A stretch of 64,000 nt of DNA from Pseudomonas turukhanskensis (GCF_027922365.1 NZ_BSFN01000002.1:186001-250000), one strand, 5' to 3'; shown: positions 27,721-38,722, counted from the first letter of the stretch. Numbers and translations: made by a program. Notes: generated from the sequence alone by a model not told the origin.

Positions 27721-29165
27721 GCCGCCAGGTAGCGCGCGGTTTACTAACGGCGGCCGGCTTCGGTCTGGTGTTGTCGGCATGCCAGGCCGTTGGCCCGGAT
27801 TATCAATTGCCCCAGAACGCCGCCGTGCAGCGCGCCGACTTGCAAGGGCAACTGGCGAGCGGCAATAGCGACGTGGTGTCGGCACCGGTGCCGGCAGATT
27901 GGTGGAAACTCTACCAGGACCCGCGTCTGGATCTGCTCGTGCAGCAGGCCATGGCGTCCAATACCGACCTGCGCGTGGCCGCGGCCAACCTGGCCCGTGC
28001 CCGCACCCAAGTGGAAGAGGCGCAAGCCGAAGGCGGTTTTAGTGGCAGCGCCAGGTTCGGCGCCGAGCGCTTGCAAGAGTCTGGCGAAGCGTTTCTGCTG
28101 GAAGAGAAAGTGCCGGTGGCCAATATCGGCAGTGGCTCGATCAGCACTTCCTACCAGTTCGACTTGTGGGGCACCTTGCAGCGCGGCATCGAGTCGGCGC
28201 AGGCCAATGCCGACGCCGCTCAAGCAGCAGCGGATACCGCCCGAATCACCCTGGTGGCTGAAGTGGTGCGCGCCTACACGCAAGTGTGCGCCGCCAACGA
28301 AGAACGCGAGATCGCCCAGCAGTCGCTGGACCTGCAGGAAGAAGGCGTAACCCTGGTGCAGCGCCTGCGCGATGCCGGGCGCGGTGATGAAACCCAGGTG
28401 ACACGCACGCAAACGCAGTTCAAATCCCTGCGCGCTGAAATGCCCCGCTACGACGCGGCGCAACAGGCAGGCCTGTTCACCTTGTCCATGCTGCTGGCCA
28501 AGCCGGTGAACCAATTGCCGGCCGGTGTCAGCGACTGCGCCGAGCTGCCGCATATCGCGCAACTATTGCCGGTGGGCGATGGTGCCGAGTTGCTGAAACG
28601 GCGTCCGGATATCCGTCAGGCTGAGCGCAGCCTGGCCGCCGCCACGGCCAAAATTGGCGTGGCGACCGGGCAGCTGTATCCCAACATCAGCATCGGTGCG
28701 ACCGTTGGAACCGTGGGCATTCTCGACCACCTCGGCGAGCCGGCGACCAACCGCTGGGGCTTTGGTCCGTTGATCAGCTGGACCATTCCCACCAACGGCG
28801 CGCGGGCCCGCATTCGTGAAGCCGAGGCGGGCACGCAAGCGGCGTTGGCGCATTTCGATGGCGTGGTGCTTAACGCCGTCCGGGAAACCCAGACCGGGCT
28901 GGTGCAATACAGCGCCTTGCTCGACCGCCGCGATGCCCTGGCTGATGCCGAGCACTCGGCGCAGCAGGCGGCCAATCAGACCCATCAGTTCTTCCAGGCC
29001 GGGCGTGCGTCGTTCCTGGCGGATTTGCAGGCCACCAAAACCTACACCGATATGCGCGCGCAGTTGGCCGCGGCCAATACCCAGGTGGCCATGCAGCAGA
29101 TCAATCTGTTTCTGGCGTTGGGTGGGGGATGGGAGAAAGCGCCCGCGGCGCCGATTGGACAGTAG
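27717..29165 (+). CDS. Outer-membrane efflux lipoprotein (NodT/OprM-like)
   Basis: A 482-residue TolC-like outer-membrane channel that completes the pump. The lipoprotein signal ends VLSAC with Cys22. Two outer-membrane efflux repeats follow, each with long helices (ASNTDLRVAAANLARAR; RRDALADAEHSAQQAANQ) and the conserved RRPDIRQAERSLAAATAKIG between them, typical of the RND/NodT outer-membrane lipoprotein family. The start overlaps the HlyD stop (ATGA). No clear terminator follows; the next 194 bases hold a hairpin ahead of the next gene. Confidence 0.92.
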   Translation: MSRQVARGLLTAAGFGLVLSACQAVGPDYQLPQNAAVQRADLQGQLASGNSDVVSAPVPADWWKLYQDPRLDLLVQQAMASNTDLRVAAANLARARTQVEEAQAEGGFSGSARFGAERLQESGEAFLLEEKVPVANIGSGSISTSYQFDLWGTLQRGIESAQANADAAQAAADTARITLVAEVVRAYTQVCAANEEREIAQQSLDLQEEGVTLVQRLRDAGRGDETQVTRTQTQFKSLRAEMPRYDAAQQAGLFTLSMLLAKPVNQLPAGVSDCAELPHIAQLLPVGDGAELLKRRPDIRQAERSLAAATAKIGVATGQLYPNISIGATVGTVGILDHLGEPATNRWGFGPLISWTIPTNGARARIREAEAGTQAALAHFDGVVLNAVRETQTGLVQYSALLDRRDALADAEHSAQQAANQTHQFFQAGRASFLADLQATKTYTDMRAQLAAANTQVAMQQINLFLALGGGWEKAPAAPIGQ

Positions 29166-29276
29166 GATTCGCGACCGGCGTTTTTTGCCGTATCAATCCG
29201 ACGTGAACTGCCGCCGTTGTCGGGGTGCTCCCAGGCAGCGGTTTACAGACTGCCCCCTCACTTACTTTTAGCTTTT

Positions 29277-29310
29277 GGTTATGAGAGCGCGACAGGTGCT
29301 CTCTATAACC
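29277..29310. promoter_or_regulatory. Inverted repeat in the leader of the propeller gene
   Basis: GGTTAT-GAGAGC (29277-29288) and GCTCTC-TATAACC (29298-29310) pair over 12 bases with one bulged base and a 9-base loop, 50-83 bases before the start codon. No T-run follows, so an operator or mRNA leader structure is more likely than a terminator. The rest of the 29166-29359 gap holds nothing recognisable. Confidence 0.5.
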
Positions 29311-29359
29311 ACGCTGCTTTTTGGCGTGAACGCTGAGTTGGAGAGAAGGAAGTCTTACC

Positions 29360-30568
29360 ATGGATACTCATTCGTTCGTCGTTCGTTCACCGTTTACCGC
29401 TCCGAAAAAAGCCAAGTCTGCGGCCCTGGCTTTGTTGTGTTCCTTGGCAACAACGACCGTCATGGCCGCACCGCCTGATATGCCAGTTATCTACGTTGCC
29501 CAGGACAGCGGTAGTAACGGGACCTATGCCGATGGCACTGTGTCGATTCTGAGTGCTGACCCCTCCGCCCCGTTGCGCGAGATTGACCGGTACATCAATG
29601 CACCTCGCATCACGGCCGATACAGCCGGAAATCTTTATGCCGTCAGTTATCACGCGGGCACGTTAACTCGCTATCCCCCAGGTGGCGGTGGCGGCACGGT
29701 GTTAAGGCGCGGCTTGCTCGGGCCGACCGATGTGGTGGTTGACCGCCAGGGCGGTATGTATATCGCTGAAGACGGGCCCTTTACCGTTTCTTACTACCCG
29801 TCAGGCGATGGCCAGCCTGTGGTAGTAGCCAATCTCCGCCCGAACAGGTTGGCTCTCGACAGCCGCGGCAATCTTTATATTTCCTCGGCGCAAGAGGGCG
29901 GGATCTTCAAGTGGGACGTAGCCACCTCCACGCTGGCAAAGCTCGTTAGCGGATTGCGTATGCCAACCGGGCTTGCAATTGATTCGGCAGATCAGGTCGT
30001 CTTCTCGGTTGCAGACTCAAATGACGGCCGCGGACCAGGCATTTACAGCTACACGCCTGGGCAGGAACGGCTGACGCGGCTCGTTGGCGGTAGTGAGTCG
30101 TCGGGCATTGCGATGGACGAGAGCGGGCTGTACTTCACCTGGGGAGATGGCGGGGTCTACAAAAGATTTCGCGATGAATCCGGGGTGAAAATCGTCAATC
30201 TGGTCAGCGGGCTCAACTATCCACGTGATCTGGTTATCACCCCGAGCCCTGTCTTGCCACCGCCGCACCTGCGAATAACCTCGCCCAACCCGCAGCAAGT
30301 TGAACATGTAGCTACTCAGCGCCCGTCGATTCAAGGCACGGGAGCGCCTGGCGCGGCCGTAACCGTGAGTATCAGCTCAGGGCCTTCCGAAGGCGCCATA
30401 ACGACAGGCAGTTATGTGTGTGAAGCCACGGTCAATGACTATGGCAACTGGGCGTGTGAGTCGACAGTTGATCTGACTCGAGGTCACGTGTTCGGGCTGC
30501 AGGCATTGGCGTGGGGGTTGGATGGGACATCATCCGAGGCAACGGCCAGCGTTTCAATTAGGCGCTAG
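29360..30568 (+). CDS. Secreted NHL-type beta-propeller protein with C-terminal Ig-like domain
   Basis: A 402-residue exported protein. A long signal peptide (KSAALALLCSLATTTVMAAP, cleavage about residue 36) is followed by about six repeats of the NHL/SMP-30 propeller kind. Examples are NLYAVSYHAGTLTRYPPGG, GGMYIAEDGPFTVSYYPSGD, GNLYISSAQEGGIFKWD and LYFTWGDGGVYKRF. The last 90 residues look like a bacterial Ig-like domain (IQGTGAPGAAVTV, then YGNWACES). AAGGAAG precedes the ATG. It is flanked by the efflux operon and an IS remnant near tRNA-Leu. No catalytic residues can be named; a binding or surface role is a guess. Confidence 0.7.
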   Translation: MDTHSFVVRSPFTAPKKAKSAALALLCSLATTTVMAAPPDMPVIYVAQDSGSNGTYADGTVSILSADPSAPLREIDRYINAPRITADTAGNLYAVSYHAGTLTRYPPGGGGGTVLRRGLLGPTDVVVDRQGGMYIAEDGPFTVSYYPSGDGQPVVVANLRPNRLALDSRGNLYISSAQEGGIFKWDVATSTLAKLVSGLRMPTGLAIDSADQVVFSVADSNDGRGPGIYSYTPGQERLTRLVGGSESSGIAMDESGLYFTWGDGGVYKRFRDESGVKIVNLVSGLNYPRDLVITPSPVLPPPHLRITSPNPQQVEHVATQRPSIQGTGAPGAAVTVSISSGPSEGAITTGSYVCEATVNDYGNWACESTVDLTRGHVFGLQALAWGLDGTSSEATASVSIRR

Positions 30569-30609
30569 TCTGCTGCAGCCAGTGCGTGTTATTGCCGTTC
30601 TGTAGGCAT

Positions 30610-30633
30610 AAAAAAAGGCCCTATGAATAGGGC
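30610..30633 (-). terminator. Leftward terminator-like hairpin
   Basis: GCCCTAT-GA-ATAGGGC preceded on the + strand by seven A, so it reads as hairpin plus T-run on the - strand. It would stop transcription arriving from the right. Confidence 0.6.
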
Positions 30634-30646
30634 TCAGGTTGCTGAT

Positions 30647-30682
30647 AAAGCCCCTAGCCGCCAGGCTAGGGGCTTTTTTTTT
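30647..30682 (+). terminator. Intrinsic terminator after the propeller gene
   Basis: Perfect 13-base arms AAAGCCCCTAGCC and GGCTAGGGGCTTT with loop GCCA, then a continuing T-run. Confidence 0.9.
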
Positions 30683-30747
30683 ATAGGCTCATCGTTTTTA
30701 GAGCCAACTCCGATGCTCAACCCCCCATCCCCCAAAAGCACGCGCTG

Positions 30748-31588
30748 GAGATGGTGGCGCTAGAAGAGCTAGTCCCAGCCGATCACCTGCTGCGGAAGAT
30801 TACCCGCCAAATCGACTTCGAGTTCATTCGCCCCGCCACGCAGCACCTGTACAGTGCCGACAACAGCAGGCTGGCGATTGATCCGGTGGTGCTCTTCAAG
30901 ATTCTATTTATTGGCGCGTGCAGCGAGCGCCAGTTGATGCGCGAGATTCAGATTAACGTGGCCTACCGCTGGTTTCTGGACCTAAGCCTGACCGACAAGG
31001 TGCCCGATGCCTCGACCCTCAGTCAGAACCGACGCCGCAGGTTTGCTGATACCGATATTGAGCAAATAATCTTCGACGGCATCGTTGAGCAGGCGATCAA
31101 AAATGGCTAATCGACGGTGAAGTGCTGCATACCGACAGCGCGCACCTCAAAGCCAATGCCAGCAAAAAAACGCTTTGCCGTGCATCAGGTCGAACAGCGT
31201 TCTGTGGAGTATCTAGCCGAGCTAAATGCGGCCATCAATGAGGATCGTCTGGCGCAGGGCAAGCGCCCTCTCAAGCCTCGTGACACAGCGCCCGGGCTCA
31301 AGGAAACCAAGGTCAGCACCACCGATCCCGAAAGCGGTTTTATGACCGGTGACAACAAACCATAAGGCTTCTTTTACCTCGATCACCGCACCGTGGATGG
31401 CAAGCACGCCATCATCACCGACTCATTTGTAACGCCCGGCAATGTGCACGACAGCCGGCCGTATCTAGCGCGCCAGGATCGCCAATGCGAGCGCGACGAA
31501 CTCACTCGACTGGCCTTGGACGCCGGTTACTTCTCGCCGGCGATCTGCAAAGGACTTGAGGAGCGTAATATTTACGGTGAAATTGGGC
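30748..31588 (+). pseudogene. Decayed IS1182-family transposase
   Basis: Three pieces line up with an IS1182-type transposase. The N-terminal part (VPADHLLRKITRQIDFEFI, then PVVLFKILFIGACSERQLMR) ends at a frameshift near 31103. A short stretch in another frame (LIDGEVLHTDSAHLKANA) carries the first catalytic Asp. An A7 run near 31163 restores the frame. After KRPLKPRD the frame meets an in-frame TAA at 31363, and homology resumes as GFFYLDHRTVDGKHAIITD with VTPGNVHDSRPYL. Similarity stops at about 31588 (EERNIYGE), so the C-terminal part with the last catalytic residue is missing. No start, terminal repeats or target duplication could be identified. Clearly inactive. Confidence 0.85.
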
Positions 31589-31678
31589 GGGGATTGGCAG
31601 GAATCGAAGTAGGGTGCCCCGCGTGCACTTACGCAGCCAGCGTAGCGATTTAGTTTCCCTGGTGTGCGGTCGTTGGAC

Positions 31679-32779
31679 TTATGCTTTGGCCGCTCTCAGG
31701 GTATTACGTTGACGGTTGAGGCGAGCGGTAATTCTCTGCCCGGCATTGATGAAAAACGTTTCGAACAATCGATAGGTCAGCCAGCTCGCCACCAACGTTA
31801 CAAGCACCGCGGCTACGGCGATCACAATTTTTCCTGCCCCCAGTTTTGTGCCGATGGCGTTCGTAACGAGGTAGACCTTGGGGTGCAGCAGGTAGAGCGC
31901 GTAGCTGGACTCGCCAAGCACGCGCAAGCCCGCGGCGCCGATGTTTTCGAAGGAAGGGTTGAAGGTCAGAACTGCTGCTACCACCACCATGCAGGCGGCC
32001 GACAGGATGAATCGTTCTTCGGCGGTCACCAGGTTTATCCGGTCACCCGTTATCGGGTAGAGACAGAACACCAGGCAGCCGATGCCTATCAGTGCAAGGC
32101 TCATCCAGGCTTTGTTCAATAGTGCAGCGATCTGGGTTTTGTAGCAGGCGATAGCGATGCCGCTGGCAAACAGAAATATCTGATTGAGCGAGTTCACATA
32201 GGTTGGCCACTGCTCATTCAACGTCTTGCCGGGTGACAGTGCCGAGTACGCGAAATAGATAGCGATGGCGGTAGTCACCGCAAAAAACAGGGGGATGGTT
32301 GCCCGGTTTTTAGCCGCCAGCAAAATAACGAACGGGAAGCAAACGTAGAAGAACACTTCGTTGCCAATGGACCAGCCGCCAGTTGTAAGTGCCAAGGACG
32401 GGTCGAGGAAGCCAAATAAAAACGAGTAGTTGGCGAATACCTCGAAAACGCTTAGGTCCACCGGTGCGCCGCGAAAGTGGGAAACCAAAAATCGCTCCGC
32501 AACGCTTAGCGAAATAACCAGCCAGAACAGTGGAATGATCCGGAAGGCGCGTTTGATCGCGAAGTCTCGAATGTCGGCGCCATTATTGATTCGGCCGCTA
32601 TAAACCAAGGCAAGGCTCAAGCCGCTGAGAATGTAGAACATGGATACGGCATAGATGCCCAGCCGGCCCAGAATGGATTCGCTTTCCTGCGGCAGACCGC
32701 TCCAACTGGTGAAGTGATAGGCCATCACCGCAAACGCCATCGCGCCACGCAAGTAGTCCAGAGACTCGATCCTTTTCAT
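31679..32779 (-). CDS. Acyltransferase family 3 membrane protein
   Basis: A 366-residue inner-membrane O-acyltransferase with about ten hydrophobic helices. The family-3 hallmarks are RIESLDYLRGAMAFAVMAYHF (with the catalytic-type His) at the N-terminus, YILSGLSLALVYSGR and FAIKRAFRIIPLFWLV. Such enzymes (OafA, WecH, ExoZ) acetylate or succinylate surface polysaccharides. The start ATG at 32779 has AAGG about eight bases before it; upstream in-frame codons are not similar to the family. It stands alone between an IS remnant and the tRNA-Leu, and base composition by eye is less GC-rich than the flanks, which fits a transferred surface-modification gene. Confidence 0.88.
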   Translation of the reverse strand: MKRIESLDYLRGAMAFAVMAYHFTSWSGLPQESESILGRLGIYAVSMFYILSGLSLALVYSGRINNGADIRDFAIKRAFRIIPLFWLVISLSVAERFLVSHFRGAPVDLSVFEVFANYSFLFGFLDPSLALTTGGWSIGNEVFFYVCFPFVILLAAKNRATIPLFFAVTTAIAIYFAYSALSPGKTLNEQWPTYVNSLNQIFLFASGIAIACYKTQIAALLNKAWMSLALIGIGCLVFCLYPITGDRINLVTAEERFILSAACMVVVAAVLTFNPSFENIGAAGLRVLGESSYALYLLHPKVYLVTNAIGTKLGAGKIVIAVAAVLVTLVASWLTYRLFETFFINAGQRITARLNRQRNTLRAAKA

Positions 32780-32931
32780 GCGCGGTGCCTTTTCCTTAGC
32801 GTTATGTACCGACGTTGGTACGCGCCAGTATATTTCGATGACCATACCACTTGCCTAGACACGTCGGTCATCTGGTCTCGGGCTGCCTGGTCGGTAGGGA
32901 AGAAATGGCGGTAGTGTCAAATCGCAGGCAT

Positions 32932-32962
32932 AAAAAAAGGCCTTGCGATGCAAGACCTTTTT
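32932..32962 (-). terminator. Terminator of tRNA-Leu
   Basis: AAAGG-c-CTTGC, loop GAT, GCAAG-a-CCTTT with an A-run on the + strand side, giving a T-run on the tRNA strand just after its 3' end. Confidence 0.8.
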
Positions 32963-32970
32963 AATGTGCT

Positions 32971-33055
32971 TGGTGCCCCGGGGGAGACTCGAACTCCCAC
33001 TCCTTTCGAAAACGGATTTTGAATCCGCCGCGTCTACCAATTCCGCCACCAGGGC
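32971..33055 (-). tRNA. tRNA-Leu (anticodon CAA)
   Basis: An 85-base class II tRNA including an encoded CCA end. On the - strand it starts GCCCTGGTGGCGGAATTGGT, with the A-box-like D arm TGGTAGACGCGG. The anticodon loop is TTCAAAA between GCGGA and TCCGT (anticodon CAA, reads UUG). It has a long variable arm, the T arm GGGAGTTCGAGTCTCCC, and an acceptor end GGGGCACCA pairing with the 5' GCCCTGG. It lies just upstream of queA on the opposite strand. Confidence 0.97.
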
Positions 33056-33068
33056 ACATAGGGCGCGC

Positions 33069-33097
33069 AGTATAGGGAGACCTTCGCGACTGGTCAA
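33069..33097 (-). promoter_or_regulatory. Promoter of tRNA-Leu
   Basis: On the - strand: -35 TTGACC, 17-base spacer, -10 TATACT, followed by a GC-only discriminator GCGCGCCC, the pattern of stringently controlled stable-RNA promoters. Confidence 0.85.
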
Positions 33098-33164
33098 CGG
33101 GGGCGCGTGGTCAATTTTGCGTATTTCCGTTAAACTTCGCGCCCCTGAAAAATGACCTCCCATC

Positions 33165-35344
<2,180 letters not shown>

Positions 35345-35383
35345 CTGATCACCTTTTAAAAGAATCTCTAACAGGAGTTTTAC

Positions 35384-35725
35384 ATGGGCTTTTTCATTTC
35401 CGACGCTCTCGCTGACGCCGCGCCAGCCGCAGCAGCCGGCCCGGTGGGCGGCGACAGCATGTCGATCATTTTCCTGGTCGGCTTCATGGTCATCTTCTAC
35501 CTGATGATCTGGCGCCCACAGGCCAAGCGCGCGAAAGAGCAGAAGAACCTCTTGAGCAACCTGCAAAAGGGCGACGAAGTGGTTACCTCCGGTGGCATCG
35601 CCGGCAAGATCACCAAAGTGACCGACGATTTCGTGGTTATCGAAGTGTCTGACACCGTTGAGCTGAAAATTCAGAAAGGCGCCATTGGTGCCACGCTGCC
35701 CAAGGGCACGCTGAAAGCCATCTAA
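35384..35725 (+). CDS. yajC: Preprotein translocase accessory subunit YajC
   Basis: A 113-residue inner-membrane protein of the SecDF-YajC complex. One membrane helix (SIIFLVGFMVIFYLMIWRP, about 27-45) is followed by a cytoplasmic domain with the conserved KGDEVVTSGGIAGKI. It lies directly upstream of secD, separated by a small hairpin. Confidence 0.96.
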   Translation: MGFFISDALADAAPAAAAGPVGGDSMSIIFLVGFMVIFYLMIWRPQAKRAKEQKNLLSNLQKGDEVVTSGGIAGKITKVTDDFVVIEVSDTVELKIQKGAIGATLPKGTLKAI

Positions 35726-35747
35726 CTTCACAACATTTATTACTCGA

Positions 35748-35768
35748 CGGGGCGCTAAAGGCGCCCCG
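35748..35768 (+). promoter_or_regulatory. Hairpin between yajC and secD
   Basis: CGGGGCGC-TAAAG-GCGCCCCG, a perfect 8-base stem without T-run, about 20 bases before the secD start. Possible attenuator or mRNA-processing structure. Confidence 0.5.
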
Positions 35769-35788
35769 CGTCATAAGCGGGCGGCGTC

Positions 35789-37657
35789 ATGCTGAACAAA
35801 TACCCTCTGTGGAAATACCTGCTGATCGTCGCGGTTCTGGTGATCGGCTTCATTTATTCTGCGCCCAACCTGTACCCGGACGACCCGGCCGTACAGATCA
35901 GCGGTGCCAGCACAGCGTTGCAGGTCAACCAGGGTGACCTGGACCGCGCCAGCAAGGCGCTGACCGATGCAGGTATCCAGGTAAAGGCAGCCACGCTGGC
36001 TGAGCAGGGGAAAGGCGGTCTGATCCGTCTGGTGAATAAAGAGCAACAACTGCCGGCCAAAGACGTCATCCGCAAAACCATGGGTGATGACTACGTTGTG
36101 GCGCTTAACCTGGCGCAAACCACGCCGACCTGGCTGCGCAACCTGGGTGCGAGCCCGATGAAGCTGGGCCTGGACTTGTCCGGCGGTGTGCACTTCCTGC
36201 TGGAAGTGGACATGGAAAAAGCCCTGGACGCGCGTCGCAAAGTGTACGAAGGCGACGTGAAGAGCCTGCTGCGCAAAGAGCGCGTGAAATATCGCAGCCT
36301 GCCTGAGCAAGGCGGCGCCATTCAGCTGGGCTTTAGCGATGAAGAGTCGCTGACCAAGGCACGCGATCTGATACGCAAAGATTTCACCGATTTCCAGGTA
36401 ACCGCTGTAGAGCGCAACGGCATGCAAGTGCTGCGTCTGGAAATGACCCCGGCCAAGCTGGCCGAGATTCGCGAATACTCGATCAAGCAGAACTTGACCA
36501 CGGTACGTAACCGCGTCAACGAGCTGGGTGTGGCGGAGCCGCTGGTACAGCGTCAGGGTGCCAACCGCATCGTGGTTGAGCTGCCAGGCGTGCAGGACAC
36601 CGCCGAAGCCAAGCGTATCCTTGGCAAGACGGCCAACCTGGAGTTCCGTCTGGCCGCCGGCCCGGACGCGACCAAGGCGACCACTGAATCCTTCGAATTC
36701 CGCGAGCCGGGCCGCCCGGCTGTGCCGTTGGAGCGCGGCCTGATCATCACCGGTGACCAGGTAACCGATGCCTCGGCGAGCTTTGACGAGAACGGTCGTC
36801 CGCAAGTGAACATCCGTCTGGATGGCCACGGCGGCGAGTTGATGAGCCGCGCTACGCGCAGCAACGTCGGGCGCAGCATGGCGGTGATCTTTATCGAGCA
36901 GAAGCCGACCACCGTCTACACCAAGCAAACCGTCAACGGCGTTGAGCAGGATGTAGCGGTACAGACCTTCAAGGAAGAGAAGAAGATCATCAGCCTGGCG
37001 ACCATTCAGTCGCCACTGGGCAGCCAGTTCCGTATCACCGGCCTGGAAGGCAAGGGCGAATCGTCCGAGCTGGCCTTGCTGCTGCGTGCTGGTGGTCTGG
37101 CGGCGCCGATGTACTTCGCCGAAGAGCGCACCATCGGCCCGAGCCTGGGTGCTGACAACATCACCAAAGGTATCGATGCGTCCCTGTGGGGCATGCTGCT
37201 GGTGTCGCTGTTCATCATGGCCATTTATCGCTTCTTCGGCGTGCTGGCTACCGTGGCATTGGCCTTCAACATGGTGATGCTGCTGGCGCTGATGTCGCTG
37301 CTGGGTGCAACCCTGACCCTGCCGGGTATTGCCGGTATCGTGTTGACCATGGGTATGGCGGTAGACGCCAACGTGCTGATCTTCTCGCGGATACGCGAAG
37401 AGATTGCCAATGGCATGTCGGTCCAGCGCGCCATTCACGAAGGTTTCGACCGCGCCTACGCGGCGATTCTCGACGCTAACCTGACTACCTTGCTGGTCGG
37501 CGGCATCCTGTTCGCCATGGGCACCGGGCCAATCAAAGGCTTCGCCGTGACCATGTCGCTGGGTATCGTCACTTCGATGTTCACCGCCATCATGGTTACC
37601 CGCGGCATGGTTAACCTGATTTTCGGTGGTCGTGACTTCAAGAAGTTGTGGATCTAA
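35789..37657 (+). CDS. secD: Protein translocase subunit SecD
   Basis: Inner-membrane subunit that uses proton motive force to pull exported proteins into the periplasm. It has 622 residues: helix 1 near residues 7-25, a large periplasmic domain (LGLDLSGGVHFLLEVD at its start, and RNRVNELGVAEPLVQRQG), then five C-terminal helices with GIAGIVLTMGMAVDANVLIF, the conserved SecD/SecF helix-4 motif. The secF gene starts nine bases after the stop. Confidence 0.97.
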   Translation: MLNKYPLWKYLLIVAVLVIGFIYSAPNLYPDDPAVQISGASTALQVNQGDLDRASKALTDAGIQVKAATLAEQGKGGLIRLVNKEQQLPAKDVIRKTMGDDYVVALNLAQTTPTWLRNLGASPMKLGLDLSGGVHFLLEVDMEKALDARRKVYEGDVKSLLRKERVKYRSLPEQGGAIQLGFSDEESLTKARDLIRKDFTDFQVTAVERNGMQVLRLEMTPAKLAEIREYSIKQNLTTVRNRVNELGVAEPLVQRQGANRIVVELPGVQDTAEAKRILGKTANLEFRLAAGPDATKATTESFEFREPGRPAVPLERGLIITGDQVTDASASFDENGRPQVNIRLDGHGGELMSRATRSNVGRSMAVIFIEQKPTTVYTKQTVNGVEQDVAVQTFKEEKKIISLATIQSPLGSQFRITGLEGKGESSELALLLRAGGLAAPMYFAEERTIGPSLGADNITKGIDASLWGMLLVSLFIMAIYRFFGVLATVALAFNMVMLLALMSLLGATLTLPGIAGIVLTMGMAVDANVLIFSRIREEIANGMSVQRAIHEGFDRAYAAILDANLTTLLVGGILFAMGTGPIKGFAVTMSLGIVTSMFTAIMVTRGMVNLIFGGRDFKKLWI

Positions 37658-37666
37658 GGGGCCGCT

Positions 37667-38578
37667 ATGAAACGTACGATTAAGTTTATGGCCGTGCGCA
37701 ATATCGCGTTCGGCTTCACCCTGGTGCTCACCGCAATCGCGCTGTTCAGCCTGTTCCACAAAGGCCTCAACTACGGTCTGGATTTCACTGGCGGTACGCT
37801 GATTGAGTTGACCTACGAGCGCGACGCCAACCTGTTGCAGGTGCGCCAAGAGCTGCAGAAAGCTGGTTTCAACGACGCCGTGGTGCAGAGCTTCGGCGCT
37901 GCCAACGAGTTGCTGGTGCGTATGCCAGGCGATGACCCGCAACTGGGTAACCGTGTAGCCGACGCCCTTCGCGCGGTGGATGTGGATAACCCTGCAACGG
38001 TCAAGCGCGTCGAGTTCGTTGGCCCGCAGGTGGGTGAAGAGCTGCGTGACCAGGGCGGCCTGGGCATGTTGCTGGCACTGGGTGGCATCATGCTGTACCT
38101 GGCTTTCCGCTTTCAGTGGAAGTTTGGCGTTGGCGCCATTGCCTCGCTGATCCACGACGTGATCGTGGCCATGGGTGTGATCTCCTACTTCCAGATTACC
38201 TTCGACCTGACGGTGCTGGCGGCGGTGCTGGCGATCATCGGTTACTCGCTCAACGACACCATCGTGGTATTCGACCGTGTGCGGGAAAACTTCCGCGTAC
38301 TGCGCAAAGCCACCCTGGTCGAGAACATCGATATCTCCACCACCCAGACGTTGCTGCGGACCATGGCGACCTCCATCTCCACGTTGCTGGCAATTGCGGC
38401 GCTGCTGTTCTGGGGTGGCGATAACCTGTATGGCTTCTCCATCACCCTGTTTATTGGCGTGTTGGCAGGTACCTACTCGTCGATCTACATCGCCAACGTG
38501 GTGTTGATCTGGCTGAACCTGAGTGCTGAGGACCTGATTCCGCCCGCCACCACTGAAGCGGTGGACGAGCGCCCTTAA
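37667..38578 (+). CDS. secF: Protein translocase subunit SecF
   Basis: Partner of SecD, 303 residues with six membrane helices. LNYGLDFTGGTLIEL marks the first periplasmic segment; AVLAIIGYSLNDTIVVFDRV and RENF form the conserved helix-4 region. A terminator follows the stop by about 20 bases, closing the queA-to-secF run. Confidence 0.97.
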   Translation: MKRTIKFMAVRNIAFGFTLVLTAIALFSLFHKGLNYGLDFTGGTLIELTYERDANLLQVRQELQKAGFNDAVVQSFGAANELLVRMPGDDPQLGNRVADALRAVDVDNPATVKRVEFVGPQVGEELRDQGGLGMLLALGGIMLYLAFRFQWKFGVGAIASLIHDVIVAMGVISYFQITFDLTVLAAVLAIIGYSLNDTIVVFDRVRENFRVLRKATLVENIDISTTQTLLRTMATSISTLLAIAALLFWGGDNLYGFSITLFIGVLAGTYSSIYIANVVLIWLNLSAEDLIPPATTEAVDERP

Positions 38579-38597
38579 GCTCGGCCGTTACACGATG

Positions 38598-38630
38598 ACC
38601 GCGGTCGCGCCTGGCGCACCGCGGTTTTTT
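38598..38630 (+). terminator. Intrinsic terminator after secF
   Basis: ACCGCGGT ... ACCGCGGT (self-complementary blocks) enclosing GCGCC-t-GGCGC, then six T. Confidence 0.88.
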
Positions 38631-38722
38631 ATGGGCGAGTAGTTTTGAACTGATTGTAGGAAAAGGACTCCAAGGCTAGGAGAAAGGCGCTACGGCGCTT
38701 CTGTGTAACCAGGAGGTTTCAA

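Noticed and set aside
31611..31622. GGTGCCCCG, also found at the 3' end of tRNA-Leu, as a possible attachment repeat
   Set aside because: Only nine bases match, within a range expected by chance in 64 kb; no integrase nearby.
30748..31653. Three separate small genes in place of the transposase remnant
   Set aside because: All pieces align in order to one IS1182-type transposase interrupted by two frameshifts and a stop.
35771..38155. A 794-codon open frame on the - strand opposite secD-secF
   Set aside because: Antisense to two confidently identified genes; Gln/His/Ala-rich shadow sequence with no recognisable domain.
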